A stretch of 64,000 bases of DNA from OLB11 sp041392835 (GTDB taxonomy: Bacteria; Bacteroidota; Bacteroidia; Chitinophagales; Chitinophagaceae): contig JAWKLF010000010.1 in the NCBI GenBank assembly GCA_041392835.1, positions 1-64,000 of the forward strand, in the 5' to 3' direction. Both the position numbers and the translations under genes were made by a program. This document shows, piece after piece, positions 1 through 9,493 of the stretch. The notes under the pieces are model-generated. The model was given only the letters and a program-made list of their open reading frames with translations, was not told the DNA's origin and did no database searches. Each line of letters opens with the position of its first letter. The first letter of the stretch is position 1.

Positions 1-12
1 TAGGCTGGCGTT

Positions 13-144
13 TTATTTATTCCCCTCTATGTTTTTAAGAGTTCTGCTAATTTCTTTTAAATAATATGAAATTTGTCCTATAAATGATTCAGGGGGATTT
101 GAATAGTTCTGCCCAAAAATCTGGTTAAATGGAAGTTCATACAT
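13..144 (-). CDS. Small 43-residue open frame, unknown
   Basis: A short leftward frame starts at the ATG ending at 144 and stops at 13-15. An in-frame stop lies two codons upstream, so it cannot extend. The product is hydrophilic with no motif I recognise. It follows the lipoprotein gene at 209-802 on the same strand and would belong to the same cargo unit, whose left end is outside the window. It could be a real small gene or chance; the case is weak. Confidence 0.25.
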   Translation of the reverse strand: MYELPFNQIFGQNYSNPPESFIGQISYYLKEISRTLKNIEGNK

Positions 145-208
145 ATCTTAAAATTTTCTATTATCATTACTTTTGTAATCAAATTTTAACTTAATCTGAC
201 CATCTTTA

Positions 209-802
209 TCATTTTGATATATTCATATCTTTTATATCAAATAACATTATGCCTAATGAAATCTTATACCTATCAGAGTATGGTTTTTCAATCTGAATCA
301 ATGGAGTATAGACAGAACCACTAATATAGTCACTAAAATTTCTTCCTAAGAATTCTTTAAAATTACCTTTAATATAGTATTTTGAATTTTGTTGAATATT
401 TTTGACTAAACTATCATTTATCAAACCTATAATGTTAAAATTCAATTCAAATTCAATATCGTTTTTCTTATATATCTCCGTCTCTGCCCAATGTTCGAGA
501 TTAATAGCATACTTACCAGATTCATACTCATTTACTTCTGAAAGTTCAATAGGAATTGAATCTAACAGTCCTTTATTCAAGTTTTCAGAAAGCAATATTT
601 GAAGAGAATCACTTATTTGCTTACTAACAATATCATTTTGATTCCATTTTGGATTTTTTTCGATAAAATCTGATAGAAATAAAATAATTTTAGGAGTTAT
701 TATTTCTTTTTGTTTAGGCTGTGTACAACTACAAAAGCAAAAAATAATTGCCATTAAATAAATTAATTTTCTTTCGTTTTTTTGAAAAGTTTTAGCTCCC
801 AT
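209..802 (-). CDS. Hypothetical lipoprotein (cassette cargo)
   Basis: A 197-residue protein I do not recognise. The first 16 residues are basic, followed by a hydrophobic stretch ending in a lipobox-like CFCSC, so Cys26 is the probable lipidation site and the product is likely an exported lipoprotein. A second Met at residue 17 is a possible alternative start but would leave few positive charges before the hydrophobic core. The rest is acidic/asparagine-rich and probably globular. The gene reads leftward and sits immediately downstream (in its own direction) of the palindrome at 892-1022, making it the second or later cargo of the left array. No function can be assigned. Confidence 0.6.
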   Translation of the reverse strand: MGAKTFQKNERKLIYLMAIIFCFCSCTQPKQKEIITPKIILFLSDFIEKNPKWNQNDIVSKQISDSLQILLSENLNKGLLDSIPIELSEVNEYESGKYAINLEHWAETEIYKKNDIEFELNFNIIGLINDSLVKNIQQNSKYYIKGNFKEFLGRNFSDYISGSVYTPLIQIEKPYSDRYKISLGIMLFDIKDMNISK

Positions 803-891
803 GTCTCTGATTAAAATTAGTGTTTATATCTTATTATTAATTATCATTTAGTCAATTTTTGATAGTTTCATATACGCAATCGTCGCTTGCC

Positions 892-1022
892 TACAACGTT
901 TTGGGGCTTGGCGCAGTGGCGGATTTCGTAGCACAAAACTGTCAATACACCACAAAAGTTGATGCGAGGTGGAATGTTCAATTAACCACGTCACCCGCCA
1001 TTGAGCCAAACGCCTGTTATGC
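892..1022. repeat. attC-like imperfect palindrome A (about 130 bp)
   Basis: On the plus strand the left box TACAAC (892-897) and right box GTTATGC (1016-1022) face each other. Inner arms pair imperfectly: GCTTGGCGCAGTGGCGG on the left against the complement of CCGCCATTGAGCCAAAC on the right, with unpaired bases, around a loop of about 65 nt. This matches the general plan of an integron attC site, although the boxes deviate from the RYYYAAC/GTTRRRY consensus. Four more sites of the same family lie at 5587, 7783, 55058 and 63615. Confidence 0.7.
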
Positions 1023-1167
1023 CTTCGCCCTTCTTTTTCTGTCGGCTGTTTTGTTGTCATTTCGTTTCGGTTTAGGTGCGTTGGCTTGGTAGCTCTTTTG
1101 TAGTTTTTTGCTTGGCTTTGTGTGTTTGGAAAAACTGCAAATGTGCTACCAAATGAGTTGGATGTTG

Positions 1168-3819
1168 TCATAAGTCGGTGCATATAAATGATTGCAGTTT
1201 TAAGGGTAAATAAATTTCGTCAGGACTATGTTTCATATAGTCAGATTTAGCATCGTCCCACAAAAAGCCAGGTCTAATTAGGGTAAAGTCATTTGTTTTG
1301 GTTACTGTATGAACATAACAATAACCCCAAGGTGATTTGTAAATAATTTGTCCTTGAACTGCTGATGTGTCAAAGTTTTTGTCCGCAAGTTGTTTTATCA
1401 CTTTCTTAAATGCAAGACAAACTTTTCTGTAAAATGTTTCTAAATTTTGTTCAAGTCCGTTTGCTCTTTGTTTCAGTTCTGAAATTCTATGGGTTATTTT
1501 AGTTTTCAGTTCACCAAAGTTATTATTGAAATCTTCAACATCTTTCCAGCCTAAATAATGAAATGTGTTTAATAGCATTGAAAAAAGTAATGCAACTCAT
1601 TTTCTTTCCATCGGTTGTTTAGCAAGCAAACGATTGTACTTACAAGTGCCTCACTTTTTAATTCTTCAACTTTCCTTTTCGTGTAGTCAAATTCATATTC
1701 CTTAAATCCAGTTCTTGCCAACATCAAAAAATCGCCAATTCAAATTTAAACAACAACCTTTCACATTATTGTTATCATAATCGTCTACAAATGGAAGATA
1801 GCTAAAGAAATGCTGTGTGTCTTGTTCGTCATACTTTTCAGACTTGCCACCATACTCAAGTATCAGTTCAAGAGCAATTAAATACTTTGTTAAATCTGTT
1901 AGTGTCGGCTTATATATTTTCGGTCGATTATTACCGTAAAGTATTTCTTGCTGATTATTGTAAAGATTATCAAAGTAGCTTATCAATTTTCTCCTTTCAG
2001 ATTTGAGCAAAGCGAAAGATAGATTACGAATTGTTTTCACTTCGTTTTCTTCATTTCCGCTTATGTTGCCTAAATTCTCTTCCTGTTCGTCAACGCTAAT
2101 GTCATCTTGCCTGTTTGTTGAAAGTCCTTTTGAGTGAATGGACTTTAGAACATCTAAAACACGAAGAGAAAGAGAAGAGAGTAAAAGGTTTTTCTCAAAT
2201 GCAGAATGTTCAATCGGCTTGTAAGATGAAAGGTCATAAAGTCTTTCAGGTTCTTTCTTTTCCTCTCGTTTCGCATTAGCATTTTTGCTGTTATGCAACA
2301 CACTTGTGCCTTCATCATTTTCTGTTTCGTCAATGATTGCGTAATGCAACAAGTCAAGAACCTTGCTTAATTCACCGTTTTGAATTTCGCTGTAAATTCT
2401 TTCAATGTCCTCTGTCTTTGGGTTGGGATGAGTTTTCGCAAGTAGGAAATAATCAGAAACTAAAAGTTTGTTAGAAATAAATTCGTCTGCACTGTCGGCA
2501 AACTGAACATATTGAAAACTGCCTAACTCTGCATTGAGTTTTATTTTCAGTTCTTGTTCATACTTTGAAATTTTTTGCGAATACAAAAATCTGTTTTGTC
2601 TGTCAAAGAAAACTACTTTGAATTGTTCTGCATAATTCCCGTTTGAATGTATTGAGAGTTCATCGTAAATCAATTCTGCTGAAAGCAGTTGAACTTTGAA
2701 TTGATTGTTTTTGATTACGGTTTCATAAATTGATTTTGTTGCTGTCGCTGTGAAGTCAGAAAGTTTTTTGCTTTTACCTGATTTCAATTTTATTCCTAAC
2801 TCATTTAATAATCCTCCCTTTTCGGATTGAATAAGAAGAGAAACTTCAGCGTTTGAATTTTTCCCTGCTAATCCCATGCCTTCAGGCGTAACATTGGCAC
2901 TGCCGAATAAGCAAAACTCAGGTCCGCTTTTGGTTTTAAAGTGAATAATTTTCCCGTGGAGTTTTGATTTAGCGTTTTCAGATTTTGCATATTGAACTTT
3001 ACTTACACCTGCATCACGCCAATCAAAGAAAGTAAACCCTTTGCTTACTTGCATTGCAGAGGGAATTAAACCACTTTCATCTAACACAACATTTATTTCT
3101 GCTGACGGAAAAATAGATTTCAGTTCTTGCAATGCTTTTCCGTTAATGTCATAGAAAGGGGAGATAGAAGTAATTTCAATTACTTTTTCATTGCTGATAT
3201 GTTCAGAAAGTTCCTTCCAAATGGAAAATGTTTCTGAATTAAATAAGAAAGCAACTTTCTCTTTTTGTGAAGTATCGGAAAATTGAAACGGTTTTACTTT
3301 TGGTAATTCATTCAACCATTTTGAATGTTCAACTATCCATCGTGTTGTCTTTTCATTCATCTGTCCTCTTACTGTTGCAGATAACATTGAAAGATAATTC
3401 CAAGCTGCTGAAAAGATTGGTGAATTTTCGGTTGAACGAATGTCAAAGTGAAATGCTCCCCAAATTTCATCGTTGTTTCCGTTTCCTGAATTTGTCAAGT
3501 TTCCTGAACCAACAATTAGCAATCCTTCCTTGTCGCCAAACAACATCCAAACTTTAGGATGGAAGATTGACTTTTGGAAAACTGGATAAAGCGAATAACC
3601 AGCGGTGAGTTGCATTTCTTCTCCGGTGGCTTGTTTCATTAACTCTGAATAATAATGCCCGTCAATAAAAACATTTATGTTTCTCACGCCACACGAACGC
3701 AACCATTTCATTGCCTTCATTTCAAAGAAATAAAAGTCAAAACTGAAAGTTGTGAGAATGCAAGAGTGGTATCTTCTACTTCCTATTAAGGTCAATATGT
3801 TTTCTCTTTCCAATGCCAT
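1168..3819 (-). pseudogene. Phospholipase D-like (HKD) protein, two frameshifts
   Basis: The main open frame (3819 to 1702, 705 residues) has two HKD-type motifs: HPK at residues 87-89 followed by GSGN at 104, and HGK at 288-290 followed by GSAN at 306. This is the pattern of the phospholipase D/nuclease superfamily. The reading continues past the stop in other frames: about 45 residues between 1700 and 1590, then a 136-residue piece ending at 1168. The original protein was therefore near 880 residues. Its ATG overlaps the stop of the upstream gene by one base (TAATG), so the two form an operon. Large PLD-like proteins in mobile units are often nucleases of defence systems, but that role is inferred. 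The frameshifts could be real decay or sequencing error. Confidence 0.65.
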
Positions 3820-5401
3820 TAGTCAACCAAAAGTTTTTTGTGTAACGGTGATAAAACTCTTTGGTTGTTGATTACTTGCAAGTCAAACATTATGTTTTGC
3901 AAAGCATTCATTCTTGGCGATGTGTTTCTTGGCGGAAATATGTCAATGAAACGGATATGTATTGTTCAATAAAAAATTTATGTGTCGATTGTGAACCATT
4001 CCCCATTTTTCTAAGAGCTACCATAGAATGTTCGTAAATGATTTTGCGTAAAATGAATTGCTCAACAAACTCTTGGAAGTGTTTCTTTTTCGGCTGTGAA
4101 CTGTCAAGATGCCGTCAACCATATTTCCATCTCTCTCGGTTCGCTTTCTACTCATAAATTCTTTCAAAGGGTGCAGCGTTTCGTTGTTTTTGAATAGTTG
4201 AAGCAATAGCATAAAACCATTTTTTGCTGCAAGAACTGGGTTGTTGGTTTCATCAATTTCTTTTTTTGTTTGTTCTTCGTCTGTCGTGTCAGAAATCATA
4301 GATAGAATTTCAGAAACCACAGTTGTTGGATGTGTTGACTGCTTGAATTCTTGCAAATTTCTTTTGTGATGCTGCTTGAAAACTTTTTTACAAAAGAAGG
4401 TAAGTATTGGTCTTGTTGAAAATCGTAAAGGTGTTGTAGCACTGCCCAAAAATTGTTCCGCAACTGTATTGCCAATACCATTTAGTTGGTAGCAATACCA
4501 ACCGATGTTTGTTTCAGTTTCAGGTTTGGAACTTGTTCCATTTTTTTTGATAACACTCTAATAGAAACAAATACCAGTCATATTCATTTTCATTCTTAAC
4601 GGTGTTTATCAGCGAAAGAATAGTTTCCCTTCTATGAAATGTAAAAAAAGTTCTTCAACCTCTTGTTTGGTTCGTCTTTTTGTCCAAAAAGCATTTCAAC
4701 ATACAGGTTCCATTCAGGACTTTTTGTTTCTATAGTATCAATAGCAAAATATTTTACCAGTTCGGGAATATCCGATTGGTATAGCTTTTTTAATGTTACT
4801 GTAAAATAATTCCTTAATCTCTTGAGCCAATGTAGTGTCAAAAGCATCCGCCAATTGTTTACCTGATACCTTTTGTCTTGATTTGGCTGGCTTATATTGT
4901 AAATAACATCTCCGTTCTCATTTACTGCTGTAATAATTAAGGAAAGTGCTTGCATTGCACCATAATAATATTGTCCGAATGCTCCTGACGGATATTTCCA
5001 ATAAACATTTTTGTCGGGGTCGTCTTTGTCTGCACCTTCGATAAGTCAAAATGATTTTCCTCAACTGTATTTAGTAGGTTAGAAGCAAAATTACTTCCTG
5101 TGATTTGTTGAACTCCTTCAGCTGGTTTTTGCATAATTAATGCAATCATCAATTCTGCTCTGCGGATAAAACGATATTGCTCTTTTGAGTTACCTTTTTT
5201 CTGTCTTGAAATAAAAGTCCAACAGCCAACAGTAAAAACCATAATAGCGAAGTCGGTTAGTCAAGTAAGAAATGCCGGGCAACATAGTAGCGTATGTAGC
5301 CTCCGGTTGTTTGAAGTCCAACGGGTCAAGTCCAGTGGATTAGATTTATTGATGCACCCCAGAATGGATATTTGATTTTTGCCTTTTTGTAATACAGCCA
5401 T
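3819..5401 (-). pseudogene. Unknown protein, multiply frameshifted, operon partner of PLD gene
   Basis: A gene of about 525 residues can be traced leftward from the ATG at 5401 through at least five frames to a stop at 3819-3821. Pieces include a GLDPLDFKQPEA stretch, then RYYGFYCWLLDFYF near the N-terminus, an alpha-helical middle (4632-4955) and a charged C-terminal third (4018-4449). I do not recognise the family. Coupling to the PLD-like gene through overlapping stop and start codons suggests the two acted together. So many frame changes argue for a dead gene, or for a badly assembled stretch. It lies in the cargo unit bounded by 1017 and 5593. Confidence 0.45.
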
Positions 5402-5586
5402 TTATAAAAGTCTTATTAATACAATATATTGTCCGTTGTGAAGTGTGTTTGGGCAAAAGCAAATGTGCTGCATTGGGTCGGCTTTGAGCATTGGGATGCA
5501 GCTCTTTTTGATTTTGCTGAAGCGTTGGCATTTTTCTTTCATTTTTCTGTTCGTTTTCGTCGGTCGTGTCGTCTTTTAGGGGCGAG

Positions 5587-5720
5587 GCATAACGTTTTGG
5601 CGTTTATGAAGAAGCGGATTTCGAAGCACTAAACTGTCAACCCAGCACAAAATTTGATACGAGGTAGAATGTTCAATTAACCACTGAACCCGCTTTTTTG
5701 CCGCCAAACGCCTGTTACCT
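5587..5720. repeat. attC-like imperfect palindrome B
   Basis: Left box GCATAAC (5587-5593), right box GTTACCT (5714-5720). The arms TTTTGGCG and GAAGCGG on the left pair with CGCCAAAC and CCCGCTTTTTT on the right with bulges, around a central region of about 65 nt. The central part shares wording with palindrome A (for example ATGTTCAATTAACCAC), showing common descent. It separates the PLD unit (left) from the DUF262 unit (right). Confidence 0.7.
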
Positions 5721-5739
5721 GCTGTGTTTCTGACTTTCG

Positions 5740-7375
5740 TCATAGGTTTGAAGTGTCGAAATACTGTTTTGCAAAGTCTGAAATACGTTTGTGTCGTTCC
5801 GTTATTTCTGTTTCTGTCCATTGAGATTTTTCTCTTATTTCAGTGTAACTTGATAAAGCTGTGTCCTGAAACAATTCACTTTTCTTGTCAAACGATTTGT
5901 TACCGAATTTACTGTTTTGGCTCTGTGTCAGTAAAGCCAAGTTACCTGCAAGTTGTAAGAAGTTTTTTCTAAACTCTTCGCTGTATTCTTCGTCTGTCGG
6001 ATTTTGTGGTTTAATATGTTCAATTGTGTAACTGTTATAAAGGTCTTTGTCTAATAATGCACCTGAACGATTTTAAGTCTTAAACTATTTTCATATTGCC
6101 AATACAAACTTGATTTCTCGTATTTCTGGCTAGTGCCATTGTTGTCAACAGTTTGTGATTATGTTTTTTAAATCTGTCTCCGTCATTCCAATACCACTTA
6201 AATCCTGTTTCAGTTACATTCTTAATATCTTGATATAGATTGTCAATATTATAAGCAACTTTTGGATTGAAATACTGTTTTGAATAATGTTATAAATAGT
6301 TCAGCATAGTCGCTAAAAGCTAGTCAAAGCAAAGCACTTCTAATAATTTCAAAATCTTTTTAAATGTGTCGCCTGTTACTTCTCCCTTATAGAAAATTGT
6401 TAATAAAACAAGTTTCCAATTTGCTTCATTGCCAACAAAAAACAGGTTTGTAATATCTGATTGGTTTTTATTGCTTACAATACTTTTAGCACTGTGCGTT
6501 AGTTCAACAAAGTTTTCAAAGAACAACTTTATCCATTGCGTTTTATTTTTCTTGATTGGGCTTTTCCTTTATTGCTTCAATGTTACCGCCACGTTAAAAA
6601 ACAAATTGCAGTAATTATCTAAAAAAGCTCGTTTTCAGTGAAGTAGCCTTCAACTGTTTCAATGTATCTATATGTTTGGAAATAATGCTTTGAATTTCTG
6701 CAATGTCATTATTCGCTTGATTGTTGTTTGTGCTTTGAATGTAAATCTGTGCATTAAATATGCTTTTGATTATCAAATCTTGAAAGTTCTTTTTCACGGT
6801 TGTTTTGATATTCAAAAACCTGTGTCGCTTCAACTTTATTGGTAATGTAAAACGCTGATTACTGCGTTTTCTAATGTCTGCTGAACTAAGCTTAAATTCT
6901 CGTTGTCAAGTTTGCTTAACTCTGTTTCAAAGAAGTTAAACGCTTCAATAATTCTCTTGTGTGAAATTGTTTCGGTGTCGTCAATTGCTGATACCAAATG
7001 TTTTTGAGTAACTTTTTTGAAAATTACTTGATCGTCATCAATAGTCTTAAAAACGTCTGTCAAATAGATTTCTCTAATACTGTCAACATTTTCGCCTTTT
7101 AGGATTTTGATTTTGGCAATTGCAGAAAGAAACAGAATTGTCGTTGTAAGTCTTTGTTGTCCGTCAATTATAAAAAGAGTGTTTCCGTCCTTTTCAAAAA
7201 GGAATTGACCCAAGTAATATTTCTTTCCTTTTTGTTCCAAAAGGTCTTCAAAAAACTGTGTGCATTGTTTCTTTTCCCAACTATATGCACGTTGATAAGC
7301 TGGTATTCTAACGCTTTCTGAACTTTTGAAAAGTTGTTGTATGCTTTCGGCTGTTTTGTTTTCTGTTTCTGTCAT
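5740..7375 (-). pseudogene. DUF262/DUF1524 protein (GmrSD-like), frameshifted
   Basis: The N-terminal 179 residues (7375 to 6836) carry the DUF262 landmarks PAYQRAYSWEKKQ and FIIDGQQRLTTT, the ParB/Srx-like NTPase fold used by GmrS-type restriction proteins. Further pieces in other frames follow at 6833-6615 and 6526-6320. The C-terminus (5940 to 5740) has the DUF1524 pattern ALLTQSQNSKFGNKSF, the HNH-type nuclease half of GmrD. A single intact protein would be about 545 residues, the usual size of fused DUF262-DUF1524 proteins. Family members act as type IV restriction enzymes against modified phage DNA. At least four frame changes make this copy probably inactive. It starts just after the terminator of the zinc-ribbon gene and ends 20 bases before palindrome B. 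Confidence 0.75.
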
Positions 7376-7403
7376 AAATTAATTACAATAAGGTGAAAAA
7401 AAT

Positions 7404-7426
7404 CTGTGGTGGCTTCGCCACCACAG
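7404..7426 (-). terminator. Rho-independent terminator
   Basis: A 10-bp stem, CTGTGGTGGC against GCCACCACAG, with a three-base loop. Read leftward it is followed by ATTTTTTT. It lies eight bases after the stop of the zinc-ribbon gene and before the start of the DUF262 gene, so these two genes are probably separate transcription units. Confidence 0.75.
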
Positions 7427-7433
7427 ATAAGTC

Positions 7434-7658
7434 TTAAAGTTTTGTCCATTGATGATGGCTACCTGATGGACAATTGAATGCACTTGGAGTGCTTTTAGAT
7501 TTTACCAACAAAGCACATTTCTTGCATTGGTAATTGTTTGTTCCTACATCACCGAGGTTTGTCCATTGGTGATGTCCGCCACCTGGGCAATTAAAAGCGC
7601 TTGGTGTCGAAGCACTTGTTAAGTGTGTGCTACACTTTTTACATTGAAAATTTTTCAT
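7434..7658 (-). CDS. Small tandem zinc-ribbon-like protein
   Basis: A 74-residue protein built of two near-identical halves. Each half has CKKC, then a TPSAFNCP segment and a G(G/S)HHQWT segment, giving three cysteines and a His pair per half. The spacing suggests two small metal-binding modules. No signal peptide or membrane segment is visible. Family and partner are unknown. It is the promoter-proximal gene of the cargo unit 5715-7789 and has its own terminator at 7404-7426. It may be a standalone adaptor or simply a passenger next to the restriction-like gene. Confidence 0.65.
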   Translation of the reverse strand: MKNFQCKKCSTHLTSASTPSAFNCPGGGHHQWTNLGDVGTNNYQCKKCALLVKSKSTPSAFNCPSGSHHQWTKL

Positions 7659-7782
7659 CTTTTCATTTTTTTTGTTCCTGCCTACTCTGGTCGGTTTTCA
7701 GCTTCCCCGTTTTCCTGCAAAGGTCAGAAGTTAGTCCGTCAAAACGTGTCGTTGTCTTGTATGGTCGTCTTTCTAACATAGC

Positions 7783-7914
7783 AGGTAACGGTTTGGGGCT
7801 TGCCGAAGTGGGGGAATTAGAAGTACAAATGTTTAAATTTAGTACAAAGTTCAATAGAATTACAAATGTTCAATGTAGCAATTCTGCCCCCATTTTGGCA
7901 AACCCTTGTTGAAC
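7783..7914. repeat. attC-like imperfect palindrome C
   Basis: Left box AGGTAAC (7783-7789) and right box GTTGAAC (7908-7914, a perfect GTTRRRY). Arms TTTGGGGCTTGCCGAAGTGGGGG and CCCCCATTTTGGCAAACCC pair with bulges. The interior (AGTACAAATGTTTAAATTTAG) is nearly the same as in palindrome E at 63615. This is the right-hand edge of the left array; nothing beyond it looks like a further cargo unit. Confidence 0.7.
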
Positions 7915-8020
7915 TAAACCTTCGGTAGCCTGTGTTAATCATTAATCAAATATAGTAATAAATTTAGAGTCTAAAAACAAATAATGATGACTAAAAAAAA
8001 TCAGTAACAGCATTACGATT
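7908..8020 (-). promoter_or_regulatory. 113-bp array-edge repeat with inward promoter (attI/Pc-like candidate)
   Basis: This stretch is copied almost perfectly (one mismatch, at 8011) at 49262-49374. It starts exactly at the GTTGAAC box of palindrome C. Read leftward it contains TTTG (7981-7978), 23 bases, then TATATTTG (7954-7947), close to the Bacteroidota -33/-7 promoter though the spacer is slightly long. The promoter points into the array. Position and direction are those of an integron attI site with its Pc promoter; that equation is inference, since no integrase gene adjoins this copy. Confidence 0.5.
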
Positions 8021-8398
8021 GTTTTTGCTGCTTTTATCTCCCAATAGTTCTTGTATATATCTTAAATCGGTTTTTTCCCCGCCCGTGTCTCCGTTCGGAA
8101 TCACAGCAGTTCATTCTTGAATAATAATTTGAAAACATTCACTTTTCTTTTTACCGACTATACTACATAACAGACCAAAGAAAATTGGTCTTAGCATCAA
8201 TAATATCACGGCATAAACCACTCTAAAAATTTGGTCTGAAACCAATTTAAGATTGGTAATATATACAATTCTCCATTATCCATGCTTGCTTTATATTTTC
8301 TAAAATATGTCTTCCTTTTCATGCGTTAATTAAACGTTAATAAATTATTTTCTTCCAATTTTGAAGGATATGCGTTTATATAAAAACCCCTTTTAAAT
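8021..8398. other. Intergenic stretch without a supported gene
   Basis: No open frame of note on either strand. It holds short inverted words (ACCAATTTAAGATTGGT near 8243-8259) related to intergenic sequence near 25884 and 47855. It marks the return from accessory to core DNA. Confidence 0.5.
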
Positions 8399-8635
8399 AT
8401 GCCCAATTTTACTCAAGAACAATTATTGTTATTCATATTTGGCGAAGCAGATTCCGCATTGTCAAAAGAAATAACACATGCATTATCGATTGATTTTGCA
8501 TTACAACAAGAAATTTTAGACATAAAAAAAGCATTGCATCTGGTCATGGAATCTGAAGTTTCGCCCGATGAAAAATTAGTGCAATCCGTATTAAGACAAT
8601 TGCATGAAGAGCAGTCGTTACCATTGGTTTTATAG
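8399..8635 (+). CDS. Small hypothetical protein
   Basis: A 78-residue acidic, mostly helical protein. Its opening, FTQEQLLLFIFGEAD, resembles the start of small anti-sigma-like or zinc-finger-associated proteins of Bacteroidota, but there are no cysteines or membrane segment, so no function is claimed. The ATG lies at the end of an AT-rich leader. A strong GC-rich hairpin (8659-8687) follows 24 bases after the stop, so it is probably transcribed alone. Confidence 0.55.
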   Translation: MPNFTQEQLLLFIFGEADSALSKEITHALSIDFALQQEILDIKKALHLVMESEVSPDEKLVQSVLRQLHEEQSLPLVL

Positions 8636-8658
8636 ATTTTTATTTGGTTTTGTTAACA

Positions 8659-8687
8659 GAGTTGCGCAGGCGAAGCCTGCGCAACTC
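8659..8687 (+). terminator. GC-rich hairpin, probable terminator
   Basis: A 13-bp perfect stem GAGTTGCGCAGGC / GCCTGCGCAACTC with a GAA loop, followed by CTGTTTTATA. It stands out in an AT-rich region and lies just behind the small gene ending at 8635. The T-run is short, so it could also be a REP-like element. Confidence 0.55.
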
Positions 8688-8831
8688 CTGTTTTATATAC
8701 AGGTCTGTTAATCGAATCGAGAATTTCCAAATGTGTTATTTCCAAACAGTGTATTACGCTCGAAAATGACAAATTCCAATAAAAAAATCAAGTAGAAATT
8801 AATAGTTTTACATAGTAATTAAATAAAAAAA

Positions 8832-9398
8832 ATGAATATAGATTCTTTGCAAAGCATCATTAAACAATTTGAATATTATAAATCGTTGGGCGACAAAACC
8901 TTTGAACAAGTATCTGATGAGGCACTTTTTGCTCAATTCAACAATGACAGTAATAGCATTGCTATTATAGTGAAACATATGTGGGGCAATATGCTTTCTC
9001 GATGGACTGATTTTTTGAAAAGTGATGGAGAAAAAGATTGGCGAAACAGAGACGCTGAATTTGAAAATGATATATCAAGTCGTGATAATTTATTAGCTCG
9101 CTGGCAAGAAGGGTGGGTATGTTTGTTCAATACCTTACACAGTCTTTCTGATAAAGATTTTGATACTATCGTTTATATCCGAAATCAAGGACACACAGTT
9201 GAAGAAGCTATATATAGGCAATTAGCACATTATGCATATCATGTTGGGCAAATAGTTTTTTTAGGAAAAATGTACAGTACAAATGCTTGGCATTCTCTAT
9301 CTATACCCAAAAACCAATCTCGTGATTTTAATAAAGATAAATTTTCGAAAGAAAAATCAATAAGTCACTTTACAGATGACTTCTTAAAAAAGCCTTAG
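8832..9398 (+). CDS. DUF1572 / DinB-like family protein
   Basis: A 188-residue all-helical protein of the DinB/YfiT-like superfamily. Conserved features include IIVKHMWGNMLSRWTDF near residues 45-62 and QLAHYAYHVGQIVFLGK near 150-166; the His of KHMWGN and the two His of AHYAYH would form the metal site typical of the fold. Family members are putative metal-dependent hydrolases or transferases, and the substrate of this group is unknown. The start has an A-rich leader. It is followed, 95 bases on, by the AraC-type regulator in the same direction, but a regulatory link is not shown. Confidence 0.8.
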   Translation: MNIDSLQSIIKQFEYYKSLGDKTFEQVSDEALFAQFNNDSNSIAIIVKHMWGNMLSRWTDFLKSDGEKDWRNRDAEFENDISSRDNLLARWQEGWVCLFNTLHSLSDKDFDTIVYIRNQGHTVEEAIYRQLAHYAYHVGQIVFLGKMYSTNAWHSLSIPKNQSRDFNKDKFSKEKSISHFTDDFLKKP

Positions 9399-9493
9399 CA
9401 AGGTTTAACCTTATATAGAATATTTTTTACCGCTTATCCAACTTCTCCTTTGGCTTTCATTCGCTATCTTTTTATTTGTGATAAATACTACAA

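Noticed and set aside
848..1183. Leftward 111-codon frame and plus-strand 77-codon frame
   Set aside because: Both run through palindrome A; similar frames appear over other palindromes because of the sequence symmetry.
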